Shown here in pieces: positions 1 to 12,200 of a stretch of DNA of 64,000 bases. This DNA comes from Asterias amurensis. Taxonomy: Eukaryota; Echinodermata; Asteroidea; Forcipulatida; Asteriidae. Below the pieces are notes generated by a model. The model worked only from the letters and a program-made list of their open reading frames with translations. It was not told where the DNA came from and did not search any database. Within the stretch, counting starts at the first letter, position 1, and the number at the start of each line of letters is the position of its first letter. Position numbers and translations under genes: made by a program. The stretch spans positions 16,611,501 to 16,675,500 of the forward strand of contig NC_092650.1 in the NCBI RefSeq assembly GCF_032118995.1, in the 5' to 3' direction.

Positions 1-59
1 TCATCTTCCTCCGTTACCCCCATGAGTATATCTACCGGCTCCGTCTTGATGGACAACAT
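1..59 (-). CDS. foxH: FoxH-like gene, 5' end of exon 1 (cut by window start)
   Basis: Minus-strand start codon at 59-57 followed by the N-terminal codons MLSIKTEPVD, identical to exon 1 of the complete copies. It belongs to a further copy whose body lies to the left of the window, so the array also extends in that direction. Only the first ~19 codons are visible. Confidence 0.8.
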   Translation of the reverse strand, partial: MLSIKTEPVDILMGVTEED

Positions 60-1060
60 CATTTACAGATAAGCTTGAAACAACGAATGCAGAGCGATAA
101 ACCAGAATATTGATAAACCAACAACTGATCATGAGAGCTGAGCAACTGGCTAGAACCGTAACATGCTGCTCTCGTAAACTCTGGCATTCTCCGAAATGCA
201 TTCAATACACCCATGAGTTGATCAAAAGACTAAAAAAGCCAACCAGCCTTGTTAACCCCAGTAATTGTTTATTGTGGTCTATGTTGTGTATAGATAGCTT
301 ACAGATTCGCCCTATTGTGTTCCATGGTATTTGTTGTTGGTGCCGTGAAAACGACTCTCTTCTAATCAACTTTCTGAATGGTCTGTGCACTCATTCATTT
401 TGATAACGTGAAAATTCATTGAAGCGTTCGTATCCTTTTATCATCACCTGGCAGCCTCTGGTATCTTCACGGGTTTGTTCTGGGGCTGCCAATGACCTGC
501 GGCTTCATCAAACGGGCGTATGTTTGTACGTCCCTGACCGAGCTAAATTAATGTGGTCGAGGGGGTTTGCCAGTAAACGCAATCTACAGAAATTAGGACA
601 ATACAGCTTATTTTAAAAGGGGATAATTAAGTCCTGCGTTGGAGACAGGTTTCAATACTCTTTTGTTTTATGAATTGAATTAGATAAGGTGCAAAGGGAA
701 AGCAGGGAGATTAAAGCTATAAGATACGTTGCTATACAATCCATTGTCCTACTTTGGGGGTGGAAGGGCTGTATATCTGATGTTATGGAAACACCTTTGT
801 ATATTACAAATGTGGATTACATCGGGTTATGTGAGCGTTGGGGGTTTAGTCATATGGGGTGTGACCCTTATAATTTGATTGAACATATTATTAAACCGCA
901 TTGGTGGTCATCAAGTCTACCCATGGACAATGGCACACAAAAAAGATCAAACGAAAACGTAGCCAGCTTCTCCCTAACAACTAGTGTTGGTCGAATTGAT
1001 GGCAAACTTTCTTTTTAAATTGCCCCTTTTCACACGATATAGCCGAGCCGGAATTCTATT
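60..1060. other. Region upstream of FoxH-like exon 1, nothing recognised
   Basis: This is the 5' flank and probable promoter and 5' UTR region of the FoxH-like copy starting at 59. I see only short ORFs without domain character and no repeat I can name. Equivalents: 19996-20999, 40145-41151 and 60100-61103. It is the most variable non-coding stretch between units, with several small indels. Confidence 0.5.
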
Positions 1061-1400
1061 TTGTCTCGACCCTGTGATGAAATATTCCCACGCAAAGTCA
1101 ACAGCAGATACTTTACTACTAAAAAGACTTGTGAAAATGATATTCCAAAAAGCCACAACATTTTGCCGCTTTGGATAAAGCACCCTTAGGTTGTACGCAT
1201 TTATTGTAAATTCAAGTCTCTTCTCAAAACTTATCTAATGTCACAGGTTTTCAATGACTAATTACCGTTGTGTCTGTTTTTTCTTTGTGTTGTGTTTGGT
1301 TTTTGTTTTGTTTTTGGTTTTACTGCGCCTTGAACACCCAGCAGGGTGGACATGTGCGCATTACAAGTGCGCATTACAAGTCTTATCAGCAGCCCATCCA
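1061..1400 (+). mobile_element. 3' fragment of an L2/CR1-like non-LTR retrotransposon (unit 1)
   Basis: One frame ends with FKSLLKTYLMSQVFND and a stop at about 1260, the usual C-terminus of L2/CR1 reverse-transcriptase ORFs (F+S.LKT.L...F). It is followed by a 3' UTR with GCGCCTTGAACACCCAGCAG, a signature of such elements. It is 5'-truncated, and this copy has an extra in-frame stop at about 1189. Confidence 0.55.
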
Positions 1401-2193
1401 ACAAGCAGTATTGATTGAGGCCAGTTTACCAAACCCGAACAAGACGTCTTGCCGTGACGATAAAGTAAAATCAAATGGACCTTTTGAATGTAGCAGCCAA
1501 ATTGCACGTCTTCCATACCGAGGCTTGTCTCCCAAAAAAAAAATGTCTGTCTCCCAAACGTTATGATTAAAACCACCAAAAAGTGATCTATTGCATAACG
1601 CAAGATGAACAGGCTTAATGAAGTTGAGGTACTACGCGCAAGTTTTTATGCAAACAAAAACCCAGCTATAGCCTTATCGTTATATGATTTGCCTTTGTGG
1701 GTGTGGGGACATTCTGAGAATGTGACGTATGCAAGGGGTCTTCAACTTCAACCTCTTGGACCATAGTTCGAATCCCCCCGGAGCACTATATAGGTGAATT
1801 GATTCGTTTTCCCCTACGTGTGTGCGAAGGTTTTGCCTGTGTTCATTATGTGTCACCCGCCCCCCATAGACAAACTGAAACCGTATCCTTTATGTGGGAA
1901 CGTGTGGCAACGCTAGTCAAGTAGAGGCATAGGCACAATGCACGAATATAAATTGCTAAGCATGACATTTCTTCCCTGATAAAAACAGAATTACCGGCCA
2001 AATTTCCATTTGTTGCATATTATTGCTTGTTAATGGTATTCAGCTGTTGTTTGATTATCCTGAACATCACTGTGGACTTGGTCGGTAATCCCGTTGTTAT
2101 CAAAGAAGAAGTTCATGCTAGGCACATTTTTTTTGTGCTTAGCAGCTCTATGAAATTGGGGCCCGGTGATTGAAGTCCTTGGCTTCGCAACCA
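1401..2193. other. Non-coding stretch with a tRNA-like B box
   Basis: GTTCGAATCC at 1766-1775 fits a pol III B box, and the (AATC)n tract at its far end could be the tail of a SINE-like element of about 500 bases. No clear A box was found, so this is weak. A small hairpin (GCTAGGCACA...TGTGCTTAGC) sits near 2118-2145. Confidence 0.3.
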
Positions 2194-2205
2194 GAATCAA
2201 TCAAC

Positions 2206-2252
<47 letters not shown>
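2194..2252 (+). repeat. (AATC)n microsatellite
   Basis: About 14 tetramer repeats with two ACC interruptions at the start. Equivalents at 22131-22180, 42282-42332 and 62234-62284 are a little shorter, so length varies between units. Confidence 0.9.
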
Positions 2253-3012
2253 CGACAAATGAAATAAATGATGAAAACAAAAATGAAGGCATAAGAGTGA
2301 AAAACATCATTAGGAAATCACAAGAGTGCAAACGTCGTTACGTTTTACGCTAAAATACTCATTTATTGAACGATTTAGGAAAATGCGAAAAAGACAGTAA
2401 AAGTCAATATTGTCTCTGTTTGTGGTGACACAAAGTTGAGAAAAATTGGTTGTTGTTCTTGATTAAATAACTGATCAGCTCCTTCCTAGAAAAAAACCTA
2501 CTCAATACGAGGTCAGGTCAGAAGGGAAAGAGCCCTTTCTAAACAATTATCAAATTGCGGAGAAAGCATTAATTTCATAATAATCACATTCATTTGTAGT
2601 TATTCAGGTTTGTTTGTCTTGTTGACACCTTTATATATCTATTATATTTAATCTTTCAAGTTTCAGAAACTTAATATGGAAAATAATCCAATATTTTGTT
2701 GATCAATAAACTAAAATGAGTACAATCCACAAGAAAGTAACAGTGACTAAAACAGATGCCATCGATTTTATGTATTTATATGAGCGGTAAAGCTTTTGAG
2801 AAGATTTGTTTCATTACAATAACGACGAATGATTTAAAAGGGCAGGAAGACGTAAATATATATTTAAAGAAAATAAGGAATCGCAACCACGATTTCGATT
2901 TTAAACTACACTATTTAAAATAAAACTCCAAAGGTTACCGATACATCAGTCTGATCATTTTTATGGTGCAATAAAGGGGATGGAACTTTCGCACCTGATG
3001 GGATCAGCAACA
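2253..3012. other. 3' flank of the LDLa-tail gene
   Basis: AT-rich region holding the 3' UTR. On the minus strand an ATTAAA at about 2648-2653 and an AATAAA at about 2365-2370 are possible polyadenylation signals, neither decisive. No coding sequence seen. Confidence 0.4.
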
Positions 3013-3209
3013 TCAGACCGCATTATCAAGTGCCTTCCTGGCCCCAAGTCTGCCTTTCTTCATCACAGATTGTTTCTCGTTGATGGTTTTAAGGAGTTGT
3101 TTCTGCTCTTCGGTCAAACTCTTCTCTGTCTTCATGTGTTTCTTGGCCATCTTGCTCAGCTGGGTGGGCAGTTTCTCGGCGCCCCTCTTCTTATTGTTGA
3201 ATCCAAAAC
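3013..3209 (-). CDS. LDLa-tail gene last exon: cationic tail
   Basis: Acceptor TTTATAG|GT, 64 codons and TGA. It starts FGFNNKKRG and ends ALDNAV. After KKR there are 56 residues with 12 Lys, 2 Arg, 5 Glu and 1 Asp, no cysteine, and helix-favouring composition. KKR|G looks like a proprotein-convertase site. I do not recognise the peptide. Equivalent exons: 22953-23146, 43103-43299 and 63057-63250. Confidence 0.8.
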
Positions 3210-6200
3210 CTATAAATAAGAAAAAAAAAAGCCATGACAAAAATCAGAATTTGAACAAATTCATCCGTCTGATAGAAATAAAAATAATCCCATTTAATAA
3301 AGGCAGTGGACACTATTGGTAATTACTCAAAGTAATTATTAGCAAAAAACCTCACTTGGTAATGAGTAATGGGGAGAGGTTGATAGTATGAAACATTGTG
3401 AGAAACGGCTCCCTCTGAAATGACGTAGTTTTAGAGAAAGAAGTAATTTTCCACGAATTTGATTTCGAGACCTCAAGTTTAGAATTTGAGGTCTCAAAAT
3501 CAAGCATCTAAAAGCACACAACTTCGTGCGACAAGGGTGTTTTTTCTTCATAGTTACCTCGCAACTCCGACGACCAATCGAGCTCAAATTTTCACAGGTT
3601 TATTATTATTTTGTGCATAAAATATGTCGAGATATAGCAAGTGAGAAGACTGGTTATTGACATTATTTACCAATAGTGTTCATTGCCTTTACAAAGCGCC
3701 TTTTCCGAAGGTTGGAAAGCGGGAATGCAGATTGTGGTTATCAAAGAGAAGCGTTTAAAGACACTGGACACATTTTATCAGTATTCTCACTTGGATAAAA
3801 TACAAACGTTTGACTCAATATTGTTCAAAACAGTTGCAAGAGAATCATGAAAGTAAAAAACAAAACCCGGTGTTGCATTAATGTCGAGTGTTTTCAGATG
3901 CCTTATTTCACAGATCTCAGGAATTAAGTTTTGTATTATTTGAGTAAGATATTACCTCTTCCTCAAAAACTACGTTACTCCAGAGGGAGCCGTTTCTCAT
4001 AGTGATTCATATCACTAACTATCAACAGCTCTCATTTGCTGTTACCAAGTGCGTTTGTATGCTAACAATTATTTTGGGTAATTACCAAAAGCGTAATATG
4101 TGGTTTTAACTAAAGATGCATTTTGTAAAATCTTACAACCATGCTACAATTTAGCAAGGTACCCTTGCTAAATTACTCTAGTGTGAAAGGGGCTTAATAC
4201 GCGAGAAACTGCGTAGGGTCATTGATGAATGCGAAGCTTGCTAGTCTAGGCACTTCCATTCATCTAGTGCGACGATGCATTGAACCGAGAGAAGTATTTT
4301 ATGTTTAGTAGTCATGGTTTAGGGCTGAACAAACAAAAACAAATTGATAAGAGCGGGATTTGAACCAACGGCCGTCCGGATTAACGTACCAGTCGTAATG
4401 GCAGGAGATTCTGTACGCCTTAGCTGAGATTCTGAGATTTGTAAACCCTAAAATGCTTCTACATGAGTGCGTTCATTTAGCTTCCCTGGGTCGACCCCGG
4501 TGTGTGGTTTTTTTTTTCCAGGGCGAACGTGTGCAGCTAATTACCCACGTTCGTCCTGGAAAAAAACCTGCCACACACCGGGGTCGACCCAGGGGAGCTA
4601 AACGAACGCACCAATTATTGGGTCTCAGAATTCATAACATCAACTACCTATCTTTCTGTAAGAATGTATATATACTAAGCTCCATAAGTACCTTGTTGGT
4701 AGATACGTGCGCTATCAACATTATTAATTATTATTATGAAGAAGTGTGTTTGTTCATACCATCGTGGATGCCATAGCAGCCAAGCCATTCGTCGTCACCG
4801 AAGGGACAATCTATGATACGATCACACGCCATCCACGTTGGGACCACTACGTCGGACAGGAGGCAGTAATGCAACAAGTCCTGGTCGAAGAAGGCTAATG
4901 GGAGGAGACAAAAACAATCGTGTTAGTCTTCCAAATATGTCTGATTTGTTTTTGAATAAAATGATATAATTTAGACCAATATTAAGAACTTTGTGAAGTT
5001 AACAACGAGTAAATGTACTTCTCCCTCGATCACTACAGTGACAGTAGTGGTTCAGGTGGAATTTCTACCATAGATCAAATACAGGAACGTTTTCTTTTCA
5101 CAACTAGCTGAGAAGTTCCCCCAATTCCGTAAAATCTATACTCCATAATCTACATACAGCAAGTAGTATACACACATTCAAAATTTAACACGTTGATACA
5201 ACCACTTTACCACGTAGTGCCTCAAATCATGATTATTGTTATTAACAACTGTGTGGTGAGTTTCTTTAAAATAAATTCCGGTTATAATGTTATTAATCAG
5301 GTTACGGGTCAATTTCACAGCTAAGCAGATAGTTATGCTTAAAAAACCTTTTCAACTAAAACAAAAATAAGCCGGATACCATTCACATGATGTACACGTG
5401 TCATGGTAATTGGCTGGTAACCTTTTTCTGGTGAGCAATTTTTTGTTGTGCTTAATAGTTTAAAGGCAGTGGACACTATTGGTAATTACTCAAAATAATT
5501 ATTATCATAAAAACCTTACTTGGTAATGAGTAATGGGGAGGGCTCTCTCTGAAGTAACCTTGAAAGAAGTAATTTTCCACGAATTTGATTTTAAGACCTC
5601 AGATTTAGAATTAGGTCTCGAAATCAAGCACTTGAAAGCGCAGAACTTCGTGTTACAAGGGTGTTTTTTCTTTCATTATTATCTCGCAACTTTGACGACC
5701 AATTGAGCTCAAATTTTCTTAGGTTTGTTATTTTATGCATATGTTGAGATACACCAAGTGAGAAGACAGTGTCCAGTGTCGTTAAATCATTACTATTGAT
5801 ACTCACGGTCACAGTTGGATTCGTCTTCTCCTTGGCTACAGTCTGTAATGCCGTCACACACCCAGGACGAAAAGATGCAGTCCCCGGAATAACACTGGTA
5901 ATCACACCACTCGGAACCACCTACATAATCGGAACCGAAATTCCAGGAGAATTCGAAGCTGGGTAGGTCGCTATTACCAATCGACTCTAAAGAGAATACA
6001 GAAAGAAAAGAAAAAAAGTTCATAGATATACAAATAACTTACAGGGTTTACAGAAGGTAATGGTCAAAAACTGCTCATGAAATATTTTTCCATGAAATGC
6101 TTTACTTTTTGAGAAAACATTAAAGCAGTTATAGGCTGGGTTTTCCTGTTATTTTCTCGCGACTCCGATGACCGTTAGAGCCTAAATTTTCACAGGTTTG

Positions 6201-9200
6201 TTATTTTATATATAAGTTGTGATACACGAAGTGTGGACCCTTGGATAATACTGTTTACCGAAAGTGTCAAATGACTTTAAAGGCAGTGGACACTATTGGT
6301 AATTACTCAAAATAATTATTATCATAAAAGTCGTTTCTTGAACACGAGTAATGGGGACAGGTTGATGTATAAAATATTGTAAGAAACAGCTCCCTCTGAA
6401 GTGACGTAGTTTTCCACTAATTTGATTTAGAGACCTCAGATTTAAAATTTGAGGTCTCGAACCAAGCACATGAAAGCACACTTCGTGTGTCCATGGTGCG
6501 ACAAGGGTGTTTTTCTATCATTAATATTTTTAAATAGTTTTTTCTTTCATGAATATCTTGCAACTTCGACGACCGATTGAGCTCAAATTTTCACAGATTT
6601 GTTATTTGATGCATATGTTGGGACACACCAAGCGAGCAGACACGTCTTAGACAATTACCAATAGTGTCCAGTGTTTTTAATACAACAAAGTTATGGCCTT
6701 GTCCGAATTAGCGGTTAAGGCTACAGATAGAGTTGAAGTATGGCGTCCTTAGCAACACACTTAACAACAGCCGTAGCCGTAGCTGTAGCTGTAGCCGCCA
6801 ATTCGGATACGGCTCATCAAGTAACACATCTTAATTTGTGTTTTACTGGAAGATCTAGATTGGATCCTATTTTGTATGCAAAACTCGCTTCAGATGTGTT
6901 TGTTGGCGTGCAGTAGGCCTAAGAGGAAATGCTAAACAGGCAATATTACAGAATAGTTTTTTGAGAAATATGTAAAAAAACGATCACACAATTTTTTACA
7001 TGACATCGATTCGAAAAAACACAAGAAATTGGGTTAATTTAATTCTAAAATTACAGCGCCCCATTAAGTAATATTTTATTCGACACTTTCTACCATCATT
7101 ATCTTCAAACTGTGTGTTTTTATGTTAATCTGTGGACACTGTGTTTTGTGTCTTACAAAAATAGTCCAGCCGATTTCACGAAACTTTACGCAACTGCGTA
7201 AGTCCACTTGCGTAACGTTTATGGCGCAACTTACGTCATAAATGTTGCGCAAGTGGACTTACGCAGTTGCGTAAAATTTCGTGAAATCGGCAGCAGACCC
7301 TTTAAATAAAAGAGTAAGTGCTTCGTTCAAGCTTGTAATTCGAAAGAGTTCTCTCCCAAAAGGAAGGCCCACAACAGATTATAAAGACAAAAGAAAAGGA
7401 AAAAAAAAAAAAAAACAGGCAAAAAGAATAAAAAACACTAATGGTAAAAAAAATAAAATACAAATAATACTAATCAAGGGAAAGTAATTCTTTACGACTC
7501 GAATTTGGGCCAAATCATTCAACAAGTTCGAAATCGTTTTTTATTTTTCGTTTTGGACTGACTTTTCTTTTCCATATATTAATAAAAATAGTCTTATTCT
7601 TTGTCAGAGTTTTGGGAACATACAATTGTTCCAGCTGCAGCTCGAGTACAACTAAATTGAAGGCATAATTTAAAAAAAAAAAGTCAATAAATAAAGACGA
7701 GAGAGTAGTTTTAGGGGTGAATTTACCGTAGTTACACCCTTCTTCATCATCACCATGTGGACAATCAGTCCATCCGTCGCATTGCCAGTGAGCATAGATA
7801 CAGTCTCCAGAATCGCATGTGTATTCACTCCCAGCCTCACAGCCACCTATTATAGGAATGAATCAAACATACACTGTTATAAGTCAAATCAGTACTGATT
7901 TGGGGAAATACTACACCGCAAAAGACTGGGGTGTTAAAATGATTCTTCCTGATCTCTAAGTGACAACACCAACATGGTGTCATAAAATTAACACCATGTT
8001 GGTGTTGTCACCTTTATAGAAACCACGAGAATCAAGTTAACATCCCAGTTTTTGCGGTGTACAAGGGAGGTCACGTTAGCCATGCAAGTTACGCGAGCAA
8101 AATGCCTAAGCGTGAACGTCAGAAAATTGTGTAGTATAGTATCTCACTTTTTGATCATAACGTGAACTTACGTACGATACGTGCAGACGTCATAAAGCGA
8201 GCAAGCAATAAGCCAAAAGTAGTGACGTCACTTAAAACGATTGTTTTTCTGACGTCTACGTTTGACATTATTTGCTTGCGTAGTATGACATGCATTTAAA
8301 CCTCCCTACCTACATGAATTCCCCAAAACGCAAGATGTACAATAATTATTCATTAGTGGGCGAAAAAGCTACGCGAAACCTTCGTCGAGATGGTCACCAA
8401 TAAGCACTTCCAGTACTTAGTGTTCATTATAAATCTTTGTTACCGGTAATCACTTTTGTTCGAAATTGGGTGAGCTAACCATTATTCACAACAACGGATT
8501 CAAACGATTTCATACAATCAAATCGGCTGATACAAAGCATCGTGTCTTTTTTTAGTTTTCAGTCATTACCATACTCGTATAGAGGAGGTCTACCTGACTC
8601 TCCGTGGCATATATTTCCATCGTCATTATTTGGACAATCTCTCCCACCGTCGCATACTAAGTCAGCCGAGATACAGTGTCCTGACATGCACAGCAAATCA
8701 TCCACACCAGTAGACTTGACAAATTATGTAATGAAGAATTAGTAATGGCGAAGAATGCTCTCCTTTATAGGCAAAGTCATTGTTCTTGTTTAAGCACATT
8801 GCCATTTTTACCCTCGCCGTTAATAGTAGAAGCGTTTCTAGTCTTTCCCAAACCGTGAGGCTGGGTCAAGATTTTGTCTCTATCGATAATTAAGAAAAAT
8901 CCAGAAGTTTACAAACATCAATGTTAGATTTAAATGGTACACAAACATCACGTTTAAACGAGATTAAAGGCAGTGGACACTATTGGTAATTACTCAAAAT
9001 AATTGTTAGCATGAAACCTTTGTTGATGACGAGTAATGGGGAGAGGTTGATGGCATAACACATTGTGAGAAACGGCTCCCTCTGAAGTGCCAGAGTTTTC
9101 GAGAAAGAAGTAATTTTCCACGAATTTGATTTCGAGACCTCATATTTAAAACTGGAGGTCTCGAAATCAACCATCTGAACGCACACAACTTCGTGTAACA

Positions 9201-12200
9201 AGAGTGTTTTTTTTCTTCTTTCATTATTATCTCGCAAGTTCGATGACCGATCGAACTCAACTTTTCTCAGGTTCGTTATTTTATGCACATGCTGAAATAC
9301 ACCAACTGTGAAGGCTAGCCTTTGGAAATTACCAATAGTGTCCACTACTTTTAAATAACATTCCCGGTCAAAAACGGTTTCGCTTATTAAGTACCTGTTG
9401 ATTCGCTGATGAAACATCCAAATTCGTCGTCCCCATCTGGACAGTCATCCATCCCGTCGCATTGCCAGTAACCTGAGACACAGCCTCCTGACATGCACAG
9501 GAAGTCATCCCCACCAGAACAGTTCACTAGATTTGGAGCAAAGTGGTAATGGCAAATAGGTAAAGGCGAAGATATCTATAAAATCAATGTAATTTTTCGT
9601 GTTTATGTAATGTTTGTACGTCAATCAGACATCTCACCACAAGCTTGTGCTTCTAGATGATGCCTCAATACTTGATAATAGTGAATTGTCCATTCTGCCT
9701 TGAAGAGCTTTAATTATTGGATCCCTTTTTTTATGAAGAAAAAATATTATTATGGCTATGTGATGTTTCATGAAGTTTGGAAAAAAAAAGAAGAAGTTTG
9801 AATTGATTTGAAATTACAACCTTCAAAATAAAAAAATGTCCTCTGAAATATATAAGCATCATGTCGACATTTTGGCCACACCCATTATCCCTTGGTCTCC
9901 GTGCCAGTTCGAGATCTTTGCACCGTTTCAGACCCGGGGTTGGACCCGAAACCTGTTTTTTTATTTGAGCTAAAATAATGGTACTAAAAATCAGCCCAGT
10001 CTTTTCGCTCGGCCCCAGCGGCTAGTCTATCCACGATAGCTGGGATGGGCTACTCGCTTGAACGATTCTTGTTCAGGAAGTATACGTCATGCGCACAGTG
10101 CATAGAAATATGGTTCAGCGTGCGTGTGATGCATGATGGGACTGCGCATTATTAAACCAATGACAGTGCATGATACGTAGGCCCATCCCAGCGCCTTTGG
10201 TTAAAGAAAGGCTCTGGGGACGAGCAAACCCAGTCTTGAGAGTTTTGTACACAGGGGACTTTTTGGACGCTTGGTGGCAGCAGACTTACAAAAAACTAAC
10301 CTCTACAGCGGTTCGGAACTTTTCGTGTGCTCTCGGAACATTCCGGCACGGTTCGCGACGATCCCCCACGCAGCAGGTTTGGGGAGTTGTTACATAAGAG
10401 TGGACTAACCACTAGAACCTGGTTGTAAATGATTTCATGTCTAAAAGATGCAAGTACTGCTTCAGACCTCTTTATTCAAGTACATTTGTAGCAGCAGGTT
10501 TGGGGAGTTGTTACATAAGAGTGGACTAACCACTAGGACCTGGTTGTTAATATTTTCATGTCTAAAAGATCAGTACTGCTTCAGACATCTATATTAAAGT
10601 ACATTTGTGGCAGCAGGTTTGGGGAGTTGTTACATAAGAGTGGACTAACCACTAGGACCTGGTTGTTAATATTTTCATGTCTCTAAGAGGCAAGCATATG
10701 CAAGATGACGTCATAAGGTCATTCCGCTGTGGAGGTTAGTATTTAATTAATCTCGGTAATGTACGCATGCTCAGAACTATGGTAAGGCTGCTGCCACCCT
10801 ACGTCCGAAAGTCCCCCATGAATCGTACACCTTCACATAACATCTCAAGCTCCACTTTTGTGTTCTCTCAAGATACGTACCAGTTTGAATAATATTAGTG
10901 TTTCAAAGAAATCCCCTTGTTCAGTAAGTGAAATTCAGGCGAAACACTTACTATTACTATTACTATTTTAAAATAATGTTGCTGTTTATCTCCTTTTCTA
11001 TTATTGTAATATTTTTTTAACTGACCATTCTTTGATATCTAACGTTTACTTTGTGAACCTTCATCTTGTAAATACTTGTACAGATTAATGATTTGAAAGT
11101 ATATGTGATGTATTTTGTTTCGGGACATAGTTTTACTCATTCCTAAAAAAAAAAAACTACAGCACCTCAGCAAGTATTATTTTAAAGGAAGCCTTCTTAT
11201 ACCATCTTAAAACGGTGTAAGTTTAATGTAAAAAGTAATCCTTTAACATGGTGACTAAAATGCACTAGACACAATTAAGTAAGAAACTTACTCGGTAACG
11301 AGCAATGGAGAGCTGTTGAGCAGTATAAAATAGTGTGAGAAGTGACATTTTTAAGAAAATGGTACTTCTCACCATCAAATAATATAATACTTCAGGCCGG
11401 AAGCCTTTCATTTTGTTTGTGAAAGCATGCACACACTTGTGTAACATGGGTGTTTTTTCTTCTATCATTATTCTCTTCGCAACTTCGCCAGACGAATTGA
11501 GTAAAAACTTCCACAGATTTGTTAATTGATGATATGTTGAGATGCACCAAGTGAGAATACTGGTCTCTGACAATTACCAAAGGTGTCCAGTGCATTTAAC
11601 ACCATGACTAGATCAAGTCTAAAACAAAATGGTTATAAATAAAAAAAAAAAATACATACGGCTGCGTTCTTCGTGACGACGTTGCATTCTTTTCTCCTTT
11701 TGTGCTGGCTTGCTCAAGCACATCCCTATGAAGAGAAATATATAATGTTGATAAATCAAACAAATACAATAAGGTTGTTAGTTTCTTTCCCTTCATGTTG
11801 AAGGTAAGATACACCTTGGTGACTATCCCTCAATCTCCATTAAATGAACTATAGGTAGATACCACTGAAGAGCTGTTGATATTACTGTGAAAAAACACAG
11901 GCCTACCCTTAAAGATTGAGGGAATTAGACATGTTTTAGAATCTAACAGAAAATTATTTAAAAAGCGGATTCATCATGTGTTTAAAGGGTCTTTGTACTT
12001 TTTCCTAACAAAAAACACAATGTCCACAGATTTACATTAAACTTTACAGTTCAAAGATTATGATAGTAGAAAGCTTCCCTTGAAATTTTACAAACTGAAG
12101 TGCTGTAGTTTTTACGAAATGAGTAAAACAAATTATTGTCGTCTCAGTTTTAGCATGTACAAACGTATTAACCAGTTATGCTATGGTTTTGGTATAATAT

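Noticed and set aside
689..1018. Plus-strand ORF of about 109 codons with Trp-rich sequence
   Set aside because: Opens and closes with indels between units (start of the reading differs in unit 3), no domain; treated as chance.
1766..1775. GTTCGAATCC as part of a tRNA gene
   Set aside because: B box only; flanking sequence does not fold into a cloverleaf and no A box at the right distance.
8068..8320. Possible inverted-repeat element between GGGAGGT and ACCTCCC
   Set aside because: Only seven terminal bases match; CRE-like GACGTC boxes inside are suggestive but the arms are too short to call.
8980..9417. 145-codon minus-strand ORF crossing the exon 3 donor
   Set aside because: Read-through of the end of exon 3 into an intron MITE; the real exon ends at the G|GTACTT donor.
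10370..10690. Direct repeats as a CRISPR-like array
   Set aside because: Monomers of ~120 bp without spacer structure in a eukaryotic intron; this is a tandem repeat inside a transposon-like element.
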